Under the pieces are notes generated by a model, which did not search any database, had not been told where the DNA came from, and saw only the letters and a program-made list of their open reading frames with translations. A stretch of 46,649 nucleotides of DNA from Hyphomicrobiales bacterium (GTDB taxonomy: Bacteria > Pseudomonadota > Alphaproteobacteria > Rhizobiales > Rhizobiaceae). How positions within the stretch are numbered: the stretch's first letter is position 1; the number at the start of each line of letters is the position of its first letter. The translations under genes were made by a program, and so were the position numbers. The stretch is taken from the NCBI GenBank assembly GCA_030456445.1, contig JAKDNM010000014.1, forward strand, positions 1-46,649, in the 5' to 3' direction. This document shows, piece by piece, positions 10,216 to 18,533 of this stretch.

Positions 10216-10904
10216 CAGCGGATCTCCGTAGGATCGAGTTCTTCGATATCATCAAGGGATTGATCGGTAGCGACGTGCTGGTGCTCGTCGTCGATCAGGC
10301 CGCGCATGATGGCGATCTTCTTGACGATCTCGGAGACGCCCTGCAGCGCGAGCAGCGCGAAGCCGAGAAGCAGCATCAGCTTGCCCGGCCAGATGATGAG
10401 GCCGCCGGCGTTGGTCGAAACCTCGCCGGAGCGAAAGGAGAGCCAGACGTAAGGGAAGAAATAGGAGAGCATCAGGAGAACGAAAGGCATCAGGAAGAAG
10501 ATGTGCCCGAACAGATCGACGATGTTCTGCTTGCGGCGGGAGTACATGTTGTAGAGTATGTCGATACGGATATGCTCGTTCTGCTGGAGCGTGTAGGCGG
10601 CTGCCAAAAGATAGGCTGCGCCGAACAGGTACCATTGCAGTTCGAGCCAGGCGTTCGAGGCGATGTCGAAAGCCTTTCTCGATATCGCATTGCCGGCGCT
10701 GACGAGAACGGCCAGCAGGATCAGCCACGAAACTGCCTTGCCGACGAAGGCCGTTATGCGGTCGATGATGCGCGACAGCGCGATCAGGACGGTCATCGGG
10801 CGATCGAACAGAAGTGTCCACAGCACGGCCGCCGCGACAGTTAGAACGATGGCCCCCATGACCTCCGTCGCTGGCGACAGGTCGATGGCAAGATGGAATC
10901 CCAC
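10215..10904 (-). CDS. dctQ: TRAP transporter small permease subunit (DctQ)
   Basis: The 229-residue protein has an extra N-terminal membrane helix (VMGAIVLTVAAAVLWTLLF) followed by the usual four-helix DctQ domain with WLELQWYLFGAAYLLAAAYTL and HIRIDILYNMYSRR, both typical of the family. It is longer than ordinary DctQ proteins, as seen in the TakQ type that accompanies TakP-like binding proteins. The polar tail carries an Asp/Glu-rich end. The start is GTG at 10904 behind a GGGGAGGG ribosome site. It pairs with dctM to make the inner-membrane part of the 2-oxo-acid transporter whose binding proteins are encoded convergently. Confidence 0.93.
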   Translation of the reverse strand: MGFHLAIDLSPATEVMGAIVLTVAAAVLWTLLFDRPMTVLIALSRIIDRITAFVGKAVSWLILLAVLVSAGNAISRKAFDIASNAWLELQWYLFGAAYLLAAAYTLQQNEHIRIDILYNMYSRRKQNIVDLFGHIFFLMPFVLLMLSYFFPYVWLSFRSGEVSTNAGGLIIWPGKLMLLLGFALLALQGVSEIVKKIAIMRGLIDDEHQHVATDQSLDDIEELDPTEIR

Positions 10905-11130
10905 CCGCTTTCCCTCCCCTTAACAAGTATAGGACCGCCCTGCTCCCGACCGGCGGCCCCTGCTTCCCTTGACGGGCAATTCTCCGCGCCGTGCTTTTAC
11001 ACGTGCGCGCGAACCATATTTTTCCCTAACAGCTTTGCCGCTTCGTGCAAACAAAATGGTGCGGCGGACCGGTTCCCTCGGGGAAATTTTCGCGGTGCAA
11101 CATTTTGATCCCGATCGGCGCAGAATTAAC

Positions 11131-11152
11131 TTGATATAGTAAGCTATGTGAT
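11131..11152. promoter_or_regulatory. Candidate MarR operator over the emr promoter
   Basis: TTGATATAG and CTATGTGAT flank a 4-base centre and match as inverted repeats at 6 of 9 positions, with ATAG/CTAT perfect. A good -10 hexamer (TATAGT, 11136-11141) lies inside it. This fits repression of the marR-emrA-emrB operon by its own MarR product. Confidence 0.5.
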
Positions 11153-11165
11153 TATATCGGCGCTT

Positions 11166-11630
11166 ATGGCATCGCCCAGAAACACCCTCAACGGCTTTGG
11201 CTATCTGCTCAACGACACGGCGCGGCTCTTGCGACGGCGCTTCGAGCAGAAAGCGGGCGGCTACAACATCACCTCTTCCCAGTGGCGTGCGATGGCGCAA
11301 TTGTCGCGCAATGACGGGCTGACCCAGGTTGCGCTGGCGCATATGCTCGAGGTCGAGCCGATGAGCGTCTGCCGTCTGGTCGATCGTATGGAAGCCGGCG
11401 GCTTCGTCGCGCGCCGGCCCGATCCGGCGGACAAGCGCGCAAAGCTTGTGTATCTTACGCAAAGGTCGCGCGACCTGCTCGACGTCATGAAGGTCGTGGC
11501 GGCGGAAGTTTATGAGGATGCTTTCGCCGGTTTCGAGGAAGACGAACGTTTGCGGCTGGTCGGCACGCTCAACAGGATCAACGCGAACCTTTCCGAGGTC
11601 GTCGCGGTTCGCGAGGAAGAAATTGCATGA
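11166..11630 (+). CDS. MarR-family regulator of the adjacent efflux operon
   Basis: The 154-residue protein has the MarR winged-helix pattern: ITSSQWRAMAQLSRNDG, then TQVALAHMLEVEPMSVCRLV as the recognition region, and RRPDPADKRAKLVYLT as the wing. Its last bases overlap the emrA start (ATGA), so it is cotranscribed with the pump genes and very probably represses them until a toxic substrate binds. I chose ATG 11166. A GTG at 11148 is also in frame but lies inside the putative operator. Neither start has a clear ribosome site, which could mean a short or leaderless transcript start. Confidence 0.92.
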   Translation: MASPRNTLNGFGYLLNDTARLLRRRFEQKAGGYNITSSQWRAMAQLSRNDGLTQVALAHMLEVEPMSVCRLVDRMEAGGFVARRPDPADKRAKLVYLTQRSRDLLDVMKVVAAEVYEDAFAGFEEDERLRLVGTLNRINANLSEVVAVREEEIA

Positions 11631-12724
11631 ATGCGCGTGTCGAAGTGCCGGCCGACGTCAAGGCGTCCGTTCCGGAGACCTCTTTTCCGCCGAAGAGGCG
11701 CAAGCGGCGCATGTCGCGTCTCGCGCTGATGGTCTGCGTGCCGCTGGTGCTGGCGGTGGCCGGCGCCTATTTCTGGCTGACCGGCGGCCGCTACATCGAG
11801 ACGGATAACGCCTACGTCAAGCAGAGGATGGCCGCGATCTCGTCCGATGTCGCCGGCAAGATCGTCGAAGTGGATGTCCGCGAGAACCAGAAGGTCAAGG
11901 CGGGAGACGTGCTCTTCAGAATCGATCCCCAGCCGTTCCGGATCGCGGTTGACCAGGCCAATGCGGCGCTGGCGACCGCCAGGCTCCAGGTCAAGCAGTT
12001 GCACGCCGCCTACGCGACAGCCGAGGCCAAGGTGAAGGCGGATCAGGCAACGGCCGAAATCAGGCATCGTGAACTGACGCGCTCCGTAGAGCTTGCGGGC
12101 AAAGGATTTGCCGCCGCCTCGGCGCTCGACGAGAGCCGGCTTGCGGCCCAGCAGGCCGACGCGCAGGTCGATCTTTCGCAAAAGGGCGTTGACGCGGCAG
12201 CCGCCGCTCTCGACGGCAATCCCGCGGCACCGATCGACGCCCACCCGACCGTGCAGGCCGCACTGGCGTCGAAGGAACAGGCAATGCTCGATATGGCGCG
12301 CACGACGGTCAAGGCGCCCAAGGACGGCATCGCCAGCCAGGTGGCCAAGGTCAATGTCGGCCAGTACGTCTCGGAAGGCACCGAAATGCTTGCGCTGGTG
12401 GAGACGAGCGACACCTGGATCGAGGCCAATTTCAAGGAAACACAGCTTACCGAGATGCGGCCGGGCCAGCCGGTCGTGGTCACGGTCGATACCTATCCGG
12501 GGCTCAAGCTCGACGGCAAGGTCGCGTCGATCGGGGCGGGGACCGGGTCGGAATTCTCGCTGATCCCCGCGCAGAATGCGACCGGCAACTGGGTCAAGGT
12601 CGTGCAGCGCATTCCCATCAGGGTGAGCGTCGACCAGAAAGGCGCCGATATCCTGCGCGCCGGCATGAGTTCCGACGTGACGGTCGATACCGGCAAGACC
12701 AGGCTCGAACGCGGGATATTCTGA
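11627..12724 (+). CDS. emrA: EmrA/HlyD-family membrane fusion protein
   Basis: The 365-residue protein has a basic cytoplasmic N-terminus, one membrane helix (about residues 29-47, LALMVCVPLVLAVAGAYFWL) and a periplasmic adaptor. The adaptor shows YIETDNAYVKQRMAAISSDV, the first lipoyl half with GKIVEVDVRENQKVKAGDVL, an Ala/Gln-rich hairpin region, the second lipoyl half with TTVKAPKDGIASQVAKVNVGQYV, and the beta-barrel segment WIEANFKETQLTEMRPGQPV. This layout is that of EmrA. It links the EmrB pump to an outer-membrane channel, which is not encoded here. It overlaps marR by four bases and is one base from emrB. Confidence 0.93.
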   Translation: MNARVEVPADVKASVPETSFPPKRRKRRMSRLALMVCVPLVLAVAGAYFWLTGGRYIETDNAYVKQRMAAISSDVAGKIVEVDVRENQKVKAGDVLFRIDPQPFRIAVDQANAALATARLQVKQLHAAYATAEAKVKADQATAEIRHRELTRSVELAGKGFAAASALDESRLAAQQADAQVDLSQKGVDAAAAALDGNPAAPIDAHPTVQAALASKEQAMLDMARTTVKAPKDGIASQVAKVNVGQYVSEGTEMLALVETSDTWIEANFKETQLTEMRPGQPVVVTVDTYPGLKLDGKVASIGAGTGSEFSLIPAQNATGNWVKVVQRIPIRVSVDQKGADILRAGMSSDVTVDTGKTRLERGIF

Positions 12725-12725
12725 T

Positions 12726-14273
12726 ATGAGTGGAGCGGCTGCCGCGGGGCAGGCTGCGGAACCCGTCAGCAACCGCGGCGCGATCACCGTGGCGGTGATG
12801 CTGGCGACGATCATGCAGGTCCTCGACACCACGATCGCCAATGTCGCCCTGCCGCATATGCAAGGCAGCCTCAACGCGGCGCAGGACCAGATCACTTGGG
12901 TTCTGACATCATACATCGTTGCCGCCGCGATCATGACGCCGGTGACCGGATGGCTGTCGGACCGATTGGGCCGCAAGAACCTCTTCCTGGTATCCGTCGC
13001 CGGCTTCACCCTTGCTTCGCTCGCCTGCGGCATCGCCACCAGCCTGCCGGAAATGGTGGCGTACCGCCTCTTCCAGGGGCTGTGCGGCGCCGCGCTCGTT
13101 CCCCTTTCGCAGGCCGTTCTCCTCGATATCAATCCGCGCGAACGCCATGGCCAGGCGATGGCGTTGTGGGGCGCGGGCATTATGGTGGCGCCGATCATCG
13201 GGCCGACGCTCGGCGGCTGGCTGACGGAAAGCTACAACTGGCGCTGGGTGTTCCTGGTCAATCTGCCGGTGGGTATCCTCGCTTTTTCCGGCATCCTGGT
13301 TTTCCTCCCCAAGGAACCGACGCGCGAGCGCCGCTTCGACCTGTTCGGGTTCGCCATGCTGTCGCTTGCCATTGGCGCGTTGCAGATGATGCTCGACCGC
13401 GGCGAGCAGCTCGACTGGTTCAACTCGCCCGAGATCTGGATCGAGCTTGCGCTGACGATCACGGGCGCGTGGATATTCGTCGTCCATTCGCTGACGGCGA
13501 AGAATCCATTCATCGACATCGCCATGTTCCGGGACCGCAACTTCTCCATGGGGCTGATCTTCATCTTCATCATCGGCATCGTGCTGCTGGCCAGCCTGGC
13601 GCTGTTGCCGCCGCTGATGCAGAGCCTGCTCGGCTATCCCGTCATTACGACCGGCTTGGTCATGGCGCCGCGCGGCGTCGGCACGATGATCTCCATGATT
13701 ATCGTCGGGCGGCTGACGCGCGTCGTCGACGCGCGCATCCTCGTCTTCATCGGGCTGACGCTGACGGCCTATTCCATGCACATGATGGCAGGATTCTCCA
13801 TCGATATGTCGGAATGGCCTTTCATCACCAGCGGCGTCGTCCAGGGGGTCGGCATGGGTCTGGTCTTCGTGCCGCTTACCACGCTTGCCTTCGCCACCCT
13901 TCCATCCCACTACCGGACGGACGGCACCGGCCTGTTCAGCCTCGTGCGCAATGTCGGGTCCAGCATCGGCATCTCGGTGGTCTCGACGGTCCTTGCCCAG
14001 ATGACGCAGGTCAACCACGCGGAGATCGGCAGCTTGTTGACACCGTTCAACCGCAACGTCATCAACCACGCCCCAGGGCTCCTGACAGGCGATCCTATGA
14101 CGCTCGCCCAGATCAACGGCGAGGTGACGCGCCAGGCCGCGATGATCGGCTATCTCGACGATTTCAGGCTGATGATGGTGATCTGCCTGTTCGCCATGCC
14201 AATTATTCTCCTCCTGCGTTCGCCCAAGCACCAGTCGGCAGGCGAGGCGGGGACACATGCGGTGATGGAATAG
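12726..14273 (+). CDS. emrB: EmrB/QacA-type MFS drug transporter (DHA2 family, 14 helices)
   Basis: The 515-residue protein has DHA2 features: LDTTIANVALPHMQGSL in helix 1, TSYIVAAAIMTPVTGWLSDRLGRKN covering motif A, FLFQGLCGAALVPLSQAVLLD-like sequence of helix 4, and the GAGIMVAPIIGPTLGGWL motif C of drug/proton antiporters. About 14 hydrophobic segments are visible. It exports hydrophobic toxic compounds using the proton gradient, together with EmrA. It is the last gene of the marR-emrA-emrB operon and converges closely with mntR, leaving only 7 bases between the two stop codons. Confidence 0.94.
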   Translation: MSGAAAAGQAAEPVSNRGAITVAVMLATIMQVLDTTIANVALPHMQGSLNAAQDQITWVLTSYIVAAAIMTPVTGWLSDRLGRKNLFLVSVAGFTLASLACGIATSLPEMVAYRLFQGLCGAALVPLSQAVLLDINPRERHGQAMALWGAGIMVAPIIGPTLGGWLTESYNWRWVFLVNLPVGILAFSGILVFLPKEPTRERRFDLFGFAMLSLAIGALQMMLDRGEQLDWFNSPEIWIELALTITGAWIFVVHSLTAKNPFIDIAMFRDRNFSMGLIFIFIIGIVLLASLALLPPLMQSLLGYPVITTGLVMAPRGVGTMISMIIVGRLTRVVDARILVFIGLTLTAYSMHMMAGFSIDMSEWPFITSGVVQGVGMGLVFVPLTTLAFATLPSHYRTDGTGLFSLVRNVGSSIGISVVSTVLAQMTQVNHAEIGSLLTPFNRNVINHAPGLLTGDPMTLAQINGEVTRQAAMIGYLDDFRLMMVICLFAMPIILLLRSPKHQSAGEAGTHAVME

Positions 14274-14280
14274 TCGGCCG

Positions 14281-14736
14281 TCAGCGTTCCGGGCGGCCGG
14301 CGGAATAAAGCCGGAAGGCTTCCAACGTCGCTTCGCTGACATGATGCTCGATGCCCTCGGCGTCGCGTCGGGCAGTCTCGGGATCGACGCCGATGTCGAT
14401 CAGGAAACGCTCGACGATCTCATGGCGGATGCGGCTCTCCTCGGCGAGCGCGCGGCCGCGCTCGGTCAGGAAGACGCCGCGATAGGGCTTGCGGGAAACG
14501 AGCCCCTCCTCGATCAGCCGCTTCAGCATGCGCGCGACGGTGGGCTGGGCGACCCCGAGCCGCGCGGCGATATCCACCTGGCGCGCCTCGCCTCCATCGC
14601 GGATCAGATCGTCGATCAGTTCAACGTAGTCCTCGAACAGTTCGACCTTGCGGGCCTCGCGCGCGTGGCGAAAGGCTTCGGCCTGCACATCCGCATCCGG
14701 TAGCGAAGGGTCGGCATGCTTCGGTCGGCTCACCAT
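14281..14736 (-). CDS. mntR: Manganese-responsive DtxR-family regulator MntR
   Basis: The 151-residue protein has an N-terminal DtxR winged helix ([20 protein letters not shown], then [20 protein letters not shown], with GVFLTERG as the wing) and the dimerisation/metal domain with [38 protein letters not shown]. The IEHHVSE motif supplies metal ligands. It lacks the SH3 domain, as in MntR. I chose ATG 14736; the longer frame upstream reads through the regulatory gap. It is divergent from mntH and probably binds the palindrome at 14855, repressing or modulating uptake when manganese is plentiful. Confidence 0.92.
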   Translation of the reverse strand: MVSRPKHADPSLPDADVQAEAFRHAREARKVELFEDYVELIDDLIRDGGEARQVDIAARLGVAQPTVARMLKRLIEEGLVSRKPYRGVFLTERGRALAEESRIRHEIVERFLIDIGVDPETARRDAEGIEHHVSEATLEAFRLYSAGRPER

Positions 14737-14821
14737 GGTCGTCCCGGCGGTTTTCCCAATCGTCCCTATTTGCGTCACCGGGCGGGGAATTGGAACCCCT
14801 CCGCCGGCAAAGCGCGGTGGC

Positions 14822-14870
14822 TTGACAAGACGCCAGTTAGCATTAACTTTCAATTATAGCATGTGCTATA
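14822..14870 (+). promoter_or_regulatory. mntH promoter with MntR-type palindrome
   Basis: A -35 hexamer TTGACA lies at 14822-14827 with a weak AACTTT 17 bases on. TATAGCA-TG-TGCTATA (14855-14870) is a perfect inverted repeat with 7-bp arms, 12 bases before the mntH start. Its place between mntR and mntH makes it a strong candidate for the MntR binding site. Confidence 0.75.
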
Positions 14871-14882
14871 TTCAGATTGGCG

Positions 14883-16235
14883 ATGATGCTTCAGGTCACA
14901 CCCGATACCACGGATGATGCGCGCTCCGATTTCCCGGAAGGCGGACGGGCGAGCCTTGCCGAAGTCAATGCGACGGTGGCTATTCCGCACGACGCGTCAT
15001 GGCTGCGACGGCTGTTTGCCTTCGCCGGTCCGGGCTACATGGTCTCGGTCGGCTATATGGATCCCGGCAACTGGGCGACCGACCTCGCCGGCGGGTCGAA
15101 ATTCGGCTATACGCTGTTGTCGGTCATCCTGCTCTCCAACCTGATGGCGATCCTGCTACAGGCGCTTGCCGCGCGGCTCGGCATCGCGACGGGCCGGGAT
15201 TTGGCGCAGGCATGCCGCGCTCATTATCCGCGCCCGGTCAATCTGGCGCTCTGGTTTCTGTGCGAGCTGGCCATCATCGCCTGCGATCTGGCCGAGGTGA
15301 TCGGCACGGCGATCGCGCTCAATCTGCTTTTCGGCATTCCGCTGATCGCCGGCGCGCTCATCACCGCGCTCGACGCCTTCCTCGTGCTTCTCCTGATGCA
15401 CAAGGGGTTCCGTTATCTGGAAGCCTTCGTGGTGGCGCTGCTTATCGTCATTTCCGTCTGTTTCGGCGTCCAGGTGATCGCGGCCCAGCCGGTGGCCGGC
15501 GAATTGCTCGCCGGCTTCGTGCCGTCGCCCGAGATCGTCCGGCATCCGGAGATGCTCTACATCGCAATCGGCATTATCGGCGCCACCGTCATGCCGCACA
15601 ATCTCTACCTGCATTCCTCCATCGTGCAGACCCGCGCCTATGAGCGGAACCCGGAAGGCAGGCGGGAGGCGGTGAAGTTCGCGACGATCGATTCGACCAT
15701 GGCGCTGATGCTGGCGCTGTTCGTCAACGCGGCCATCCTCATCGTGGCGGCGGCGAGTTTCCATGCCAGCGGCCATCAGGTCGAGGAGATCGGCCAGGCC
15801 TTCGAGCTTCTATCGCCGCTTCTGGGGCTCGGTATCGCCTCGACGTTGTTCGCAGTGGCGCTGCTTGCATCCGGCCTGAACTCGACGGTCACGGCAACGC
15901 TTGCCGGACAGATCGTCATGGAGGGGTTCCTGCAGCTTCGGATGCCGCCATGGGCGCGGCGGCTCTTGACCCGCGGCATCGCCATCGTGCCGGTGATCGT
16001 GGTGACCGCGCTTTACGGGGAAAGCGGGACCGCCAAGTTACTGGTGCTCAGCCAGGTTGTTCTATCCATGCAACTTCCCTTCGCCATCGTGCCCCTGATC
16101 CGGTTCGTTACCGATCGAGGCCAGATGGGAGAGCTGACAATATCCAGAAAGACCGCTTGTATTGCATGGATCGTGGCGGCAATTATCATAGCCCTGAATG
16201 TAAAACTGCTTTTCGATACTTTTGTTCCATACTGA
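14883..16235 (+). CDS. mntH: NRAMP manganese transporter MntH
   Basis: The 450-residue protein is an eleven-helix NRAMP carrier. The metal-binding residues are in [16 protein letters not shown] (the DPGN motif of helix 1) and in [19 protein letters not shown] (the MPHN motif of helix 6). [20 protein letters not shown] and [21 protein letters not shown] are also family signatures. It imports Mn(II), and possibly other divalent metals, with protons across the inner membrane. Start choice is ATG 14883 or 14886; the ribosome site is weak. The divergent mntR and the palindrome in the gap indicate manganese-dependent control. Confidence 0.96.
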   Translation: MMLQVTPDTTDDARSDFPEGGRASLAEVNATVAIPHDASWLRRLFAFAGPGYMVSVGYMDPGNWATDLAGGSKFGYTLLSVILLSNLMAILLQALAARLGIATGRDLAQACRAHYPRPVNLALWFLCELAIIACDLAEVIGTAIALNLLFGIPLIAGALITALDAFLVLLLMHKGFRYLEAFVVALLIVISVCFGVQVIAAQPVAGELLAGFVPSPEIVRHPEMLYIAIGIIGATVMPHNLYLHSSIVQTRAYERNPEGRREAVKFATIDSTMALMLALFVNAAILIVAAASFHASGHQVEEIGQAFELLSPLLGLGIASTLFAVALLASGLNSTVTATLAGQIVMEGFLQLRMPPWARRLLTRGIAIVPVIVVTALYGESGTAKLLVLSQVVLSMQLPFAIVPLIRFVTDRGQMGELTISRKTACIAWIVAAIIIALNVKLLFDTFVPY

Positions 16236-16290
16236 ACTGAATCAATTCTGTCGTTTTTTCTCGATTTCCTCTTGCCACTGACATTCACGC

Positions 16291-16345
16291 GACGTTTCGG
16301 CTTTGCGCAAGATTTGATGGACATTACCGAAACGTCACTTTTCTT
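16291..16345 (+). terminator. Long-loop inverted repeat downstream of mntH, possible terminator
   Basis: GACGTTTCGG (16291-16300) and CCGAAACGTC (16327-16336) are perfect 10-bp inverted arms separated by 26 bases, followed by ACTTTTCTTCC. It may terminate mntH transcription. The long loop also fits a protein-binding site. Confidence 0.4.
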
Positions 16346-16429
16346 CCGCGCCGTCTCACTTATGTGACAATCGGATGACAGCCATATGACGGCTGGGCTT
16401 AGCCGGGGCTCGCTACGCGGAGAAATACG

Positions 16430-18337
16430 TTGACGGGTTCGCTTCGAAATAACCCAATTCCAAAATCGCCGGTGGCTTATCAAAGCGCGCCCGCGCGGCG
16501 CTGGCCCTTCCTGCGGGCGGCAGGCTCAGTGCTGGTGACCGTTGTTCTCGCGTCCGTTCTCGTCTTTCTGGTCGAATTGATCGTGCGCGGCTCGATTACC
16601 GAGACCGTGCAGTTCTTTTCGACCTTCGACATGCCGGGCTGGTCGACCGTTCTCCTTTTCGCGCTCCTGCTGATCGCGCTCGACGCGATACTCGGCCGCG
16701 CGCACCAGGCATTGCTGATCGTCGGACCGATCGTGCTCGTCTTGGCCTTCGTCAGCCATGAGAAGGCCCGCTATCTCGGCGATCCGCTCTACCCGGTCGA
16801 TCTTCTCTATGCACGGCAGATTCTCGACCTCCTGCCGTTGCTCGCACGCGAGCGGCCGTGGACGATGGCGGCGGTGGTAGCTGGCGCGATCGGCGGCATC
16901 GCCGTTTTCGTGACGGCGCTGGTGCTGTGGCGCCGGAAGGAGCCGCTCGCCTGGCGCGCGCGCGCGTTGCGCCTCGTCGTGGCGCTGCCGGTGCTCGTCT
17001 CCTTCGCATCCATCATGGATTATTCTACCTTCTCGTGGGTGCGCGACCGGCTCCAGATCGTTCCCATGATGTGGGACCAGAAGGAAAACTATTCGCATAA
17101 CGGCTTTGCCGCCGCCTTCATCCTCAACGTGCCGATGGCGGACGTCGCCAAGCCGGCCGGCTACTCGAAGAAGGCGATCGAAAGCCTCGCGGCGGAACCG
17201 GCCGTCTCGGTGCCGCCGGATGCGCCCGACATCATCATCGTCATGAACGAATCCTTCTGGGACGCGACCCGGCTGCCGAACACCAAGATCACGCCCGACC
17301 CGATCCCGACCGTGCGCGCCAACCTTTCGGGCGAGATGTTCTCGCCGGAATTCGGCGGCACCACCGCGAATATCGAATTCGAGGCGCTGACCGGCTTCTC
17401 GAACGCCTTCCTGCCCTATGGCAGCATTCCCTATCAGCAGTACATGCGCCGGCCGATGCCTTCGCTCGCCTCCTTCCTCGGCTCGCAAGGCTATGTGACG
17501 CGCGCGCTGCATCCTTACGCCAAATGGTTCTGGAACCGCGGCACGACCTACAAGGATTTCGGCTTTGACAGCTTCATGTCGGAGGAGAATTTGCCGCCGC
17601 TCGCTACGCACGGCCCGCTTGTCTCCGACAAGGCCTTGTTCAACGAGATCATGCACGAGGCCGACCAGCAGAAACGGCCGTTCTTCTTCTTCGCCGTGAC
17701 GCTGCAGAACCATGGTCCGTACGAGCCGTTCCGCTACACCGACCCGACGATCGACGTCGAAACGACGGCCGGCGACGCCGCCAAGCAATCGATCCTGAGC
17801 TACGCACAGGGCACGGCGGATGGCGACAAGGCGCTGGCGAGCCTGATGGACTGGGCCAAGCACCGCAAGCGGCACACGATCCTGGTCATGTTCGGCGATC
17901 ATCTGCCGCCGCTCGGTCCCGCCTATGTCGCGACCGGCTTCCTGAAAGACAATGTCGCGCCGCGCAGCGGTCCTGTCGACAAGATGAAGATGGACCACGA
18001 GACGCCGCTCGTCATCTGGTCGAACCGTTCGGGGCCGGTGCGCGATGTCGGCACGATCAGCCCCTCGCTCATCCCGCTTTATGTCCTCAAGCTCGCCGGT
18101 ATTGAGCATCCCTATTACACCGGCTTCCTGAGCCAGGTGCGCGACCGCTACCCTGTGGTCTATCGGCAGATGCTGATCGGCGCGGACGGCAAGCCCGTGG
18201 ACGATTGGCAGAAAAAGGAGCCGGCCGATCCGGTGCTGCGCGATTTTCGCCTGATCCAGTATGACCAGATGTTCGGCAAGGAATACGCCTCGCCGAAATT
18301 CTTCCCGGCCATGCAGGCATCCAAGCCGGCGAGTTGA
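16430..18337 (+). CDS. LtaS/OpgB-family phosphoglycerol transferase (alkaline phosphatase superfamily)
   Basis: The 635-residue protein has about five N-terminal membrane helices (residues 27-200) and then a large periplasmic sulfatase-type domain. Catalytic and metal motifs are visible: IIIVMNESFWDATRLP, GGTTANIEFEALTGFS (the nucleophile Thr region of the LtaS family), LQNHGPYEPF and ILVMFGDHLPPLG. Relatives transfer phosphoglycerol from phosphatidylglycerol; in rhizobia one such enzyme (CgmB) decorates periplasmic cyclic glucans. Glucan modification is therefore the best guess, but no glucan synthase is nearby. The start is TTG 16430 with GGAGA six bases upstream; there is no in-frame ATG that keeps the first helix. 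It is transcribed alone. Confidence 0.85.
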   Translation: MTGSLRNNPIPKSPVAYQSAPARRWPFLRAAGSVLVTVVLASVLVFLVELIVRGSITETVQFFSTFDMPGWSTVLLFALLLIALDAILGRAHQALLIVGPIVLVLAFVSHEKARYLGDPLYPVDLLYARQILDLLPLLARERPWTMAAVVAGAIGGIAVFVTALVLWRRKEPLAWRARALRLVVALPVLVSFASIMDYSTFSWVRDRLQIVPMMWDQKENYSHNGFAAAFILNVPMADVAKPAGYSKKAIESLAAEPAVSVPPDAPDIIIVMNESFWDATRLPNTKITPDPIPTVRANLSGEMFSPEFGGTTANIEFEALTGFSNAFLPYGSIPYQQYMRRPMPSLASFLGSQGYVTRALHPYAKWFWNRGTTYKDFGFDSFMSEENLPPLATHGPLVSDKALFNEIMHEADQQKRPFFFFAVTLQNHGPYEPFRYTDPTIDVETTAGDAAKQSILSYAQGTADGDKALASLMDWAKHRKRHTILVMFGDHLPPLGPAYVATGFLKDNVAPRSGPVDKMKMDHETPLVIWSNRSGPVRDVGTISPSLIPLYVLKLAGIEHPYYTGFLSQVRDRYPVVYRQMLIGADGKPVDDWQKKEPADPVLRDFRLIQYDQMFGKEYASPKFFPAMQASKPAS

Positions 18338-18533
18338 CGGGACGAGCGTAATTTTCGTGCGCGCAGAAATGTTCAGGCGCAGTAATATTTCTGGCTGGCA
18401 GGGCTTATCGTTGCTTCCTGTCGCGGTCTCGGCGGGGCACGATTTCGTTTGACGTGGTAGGAAAGCAGCGAAACACTATCTGCCAACCGATCAGAACTCG
18501 CCGAACCCGCGCCGAGTCGGAAGGAGATGGCGG

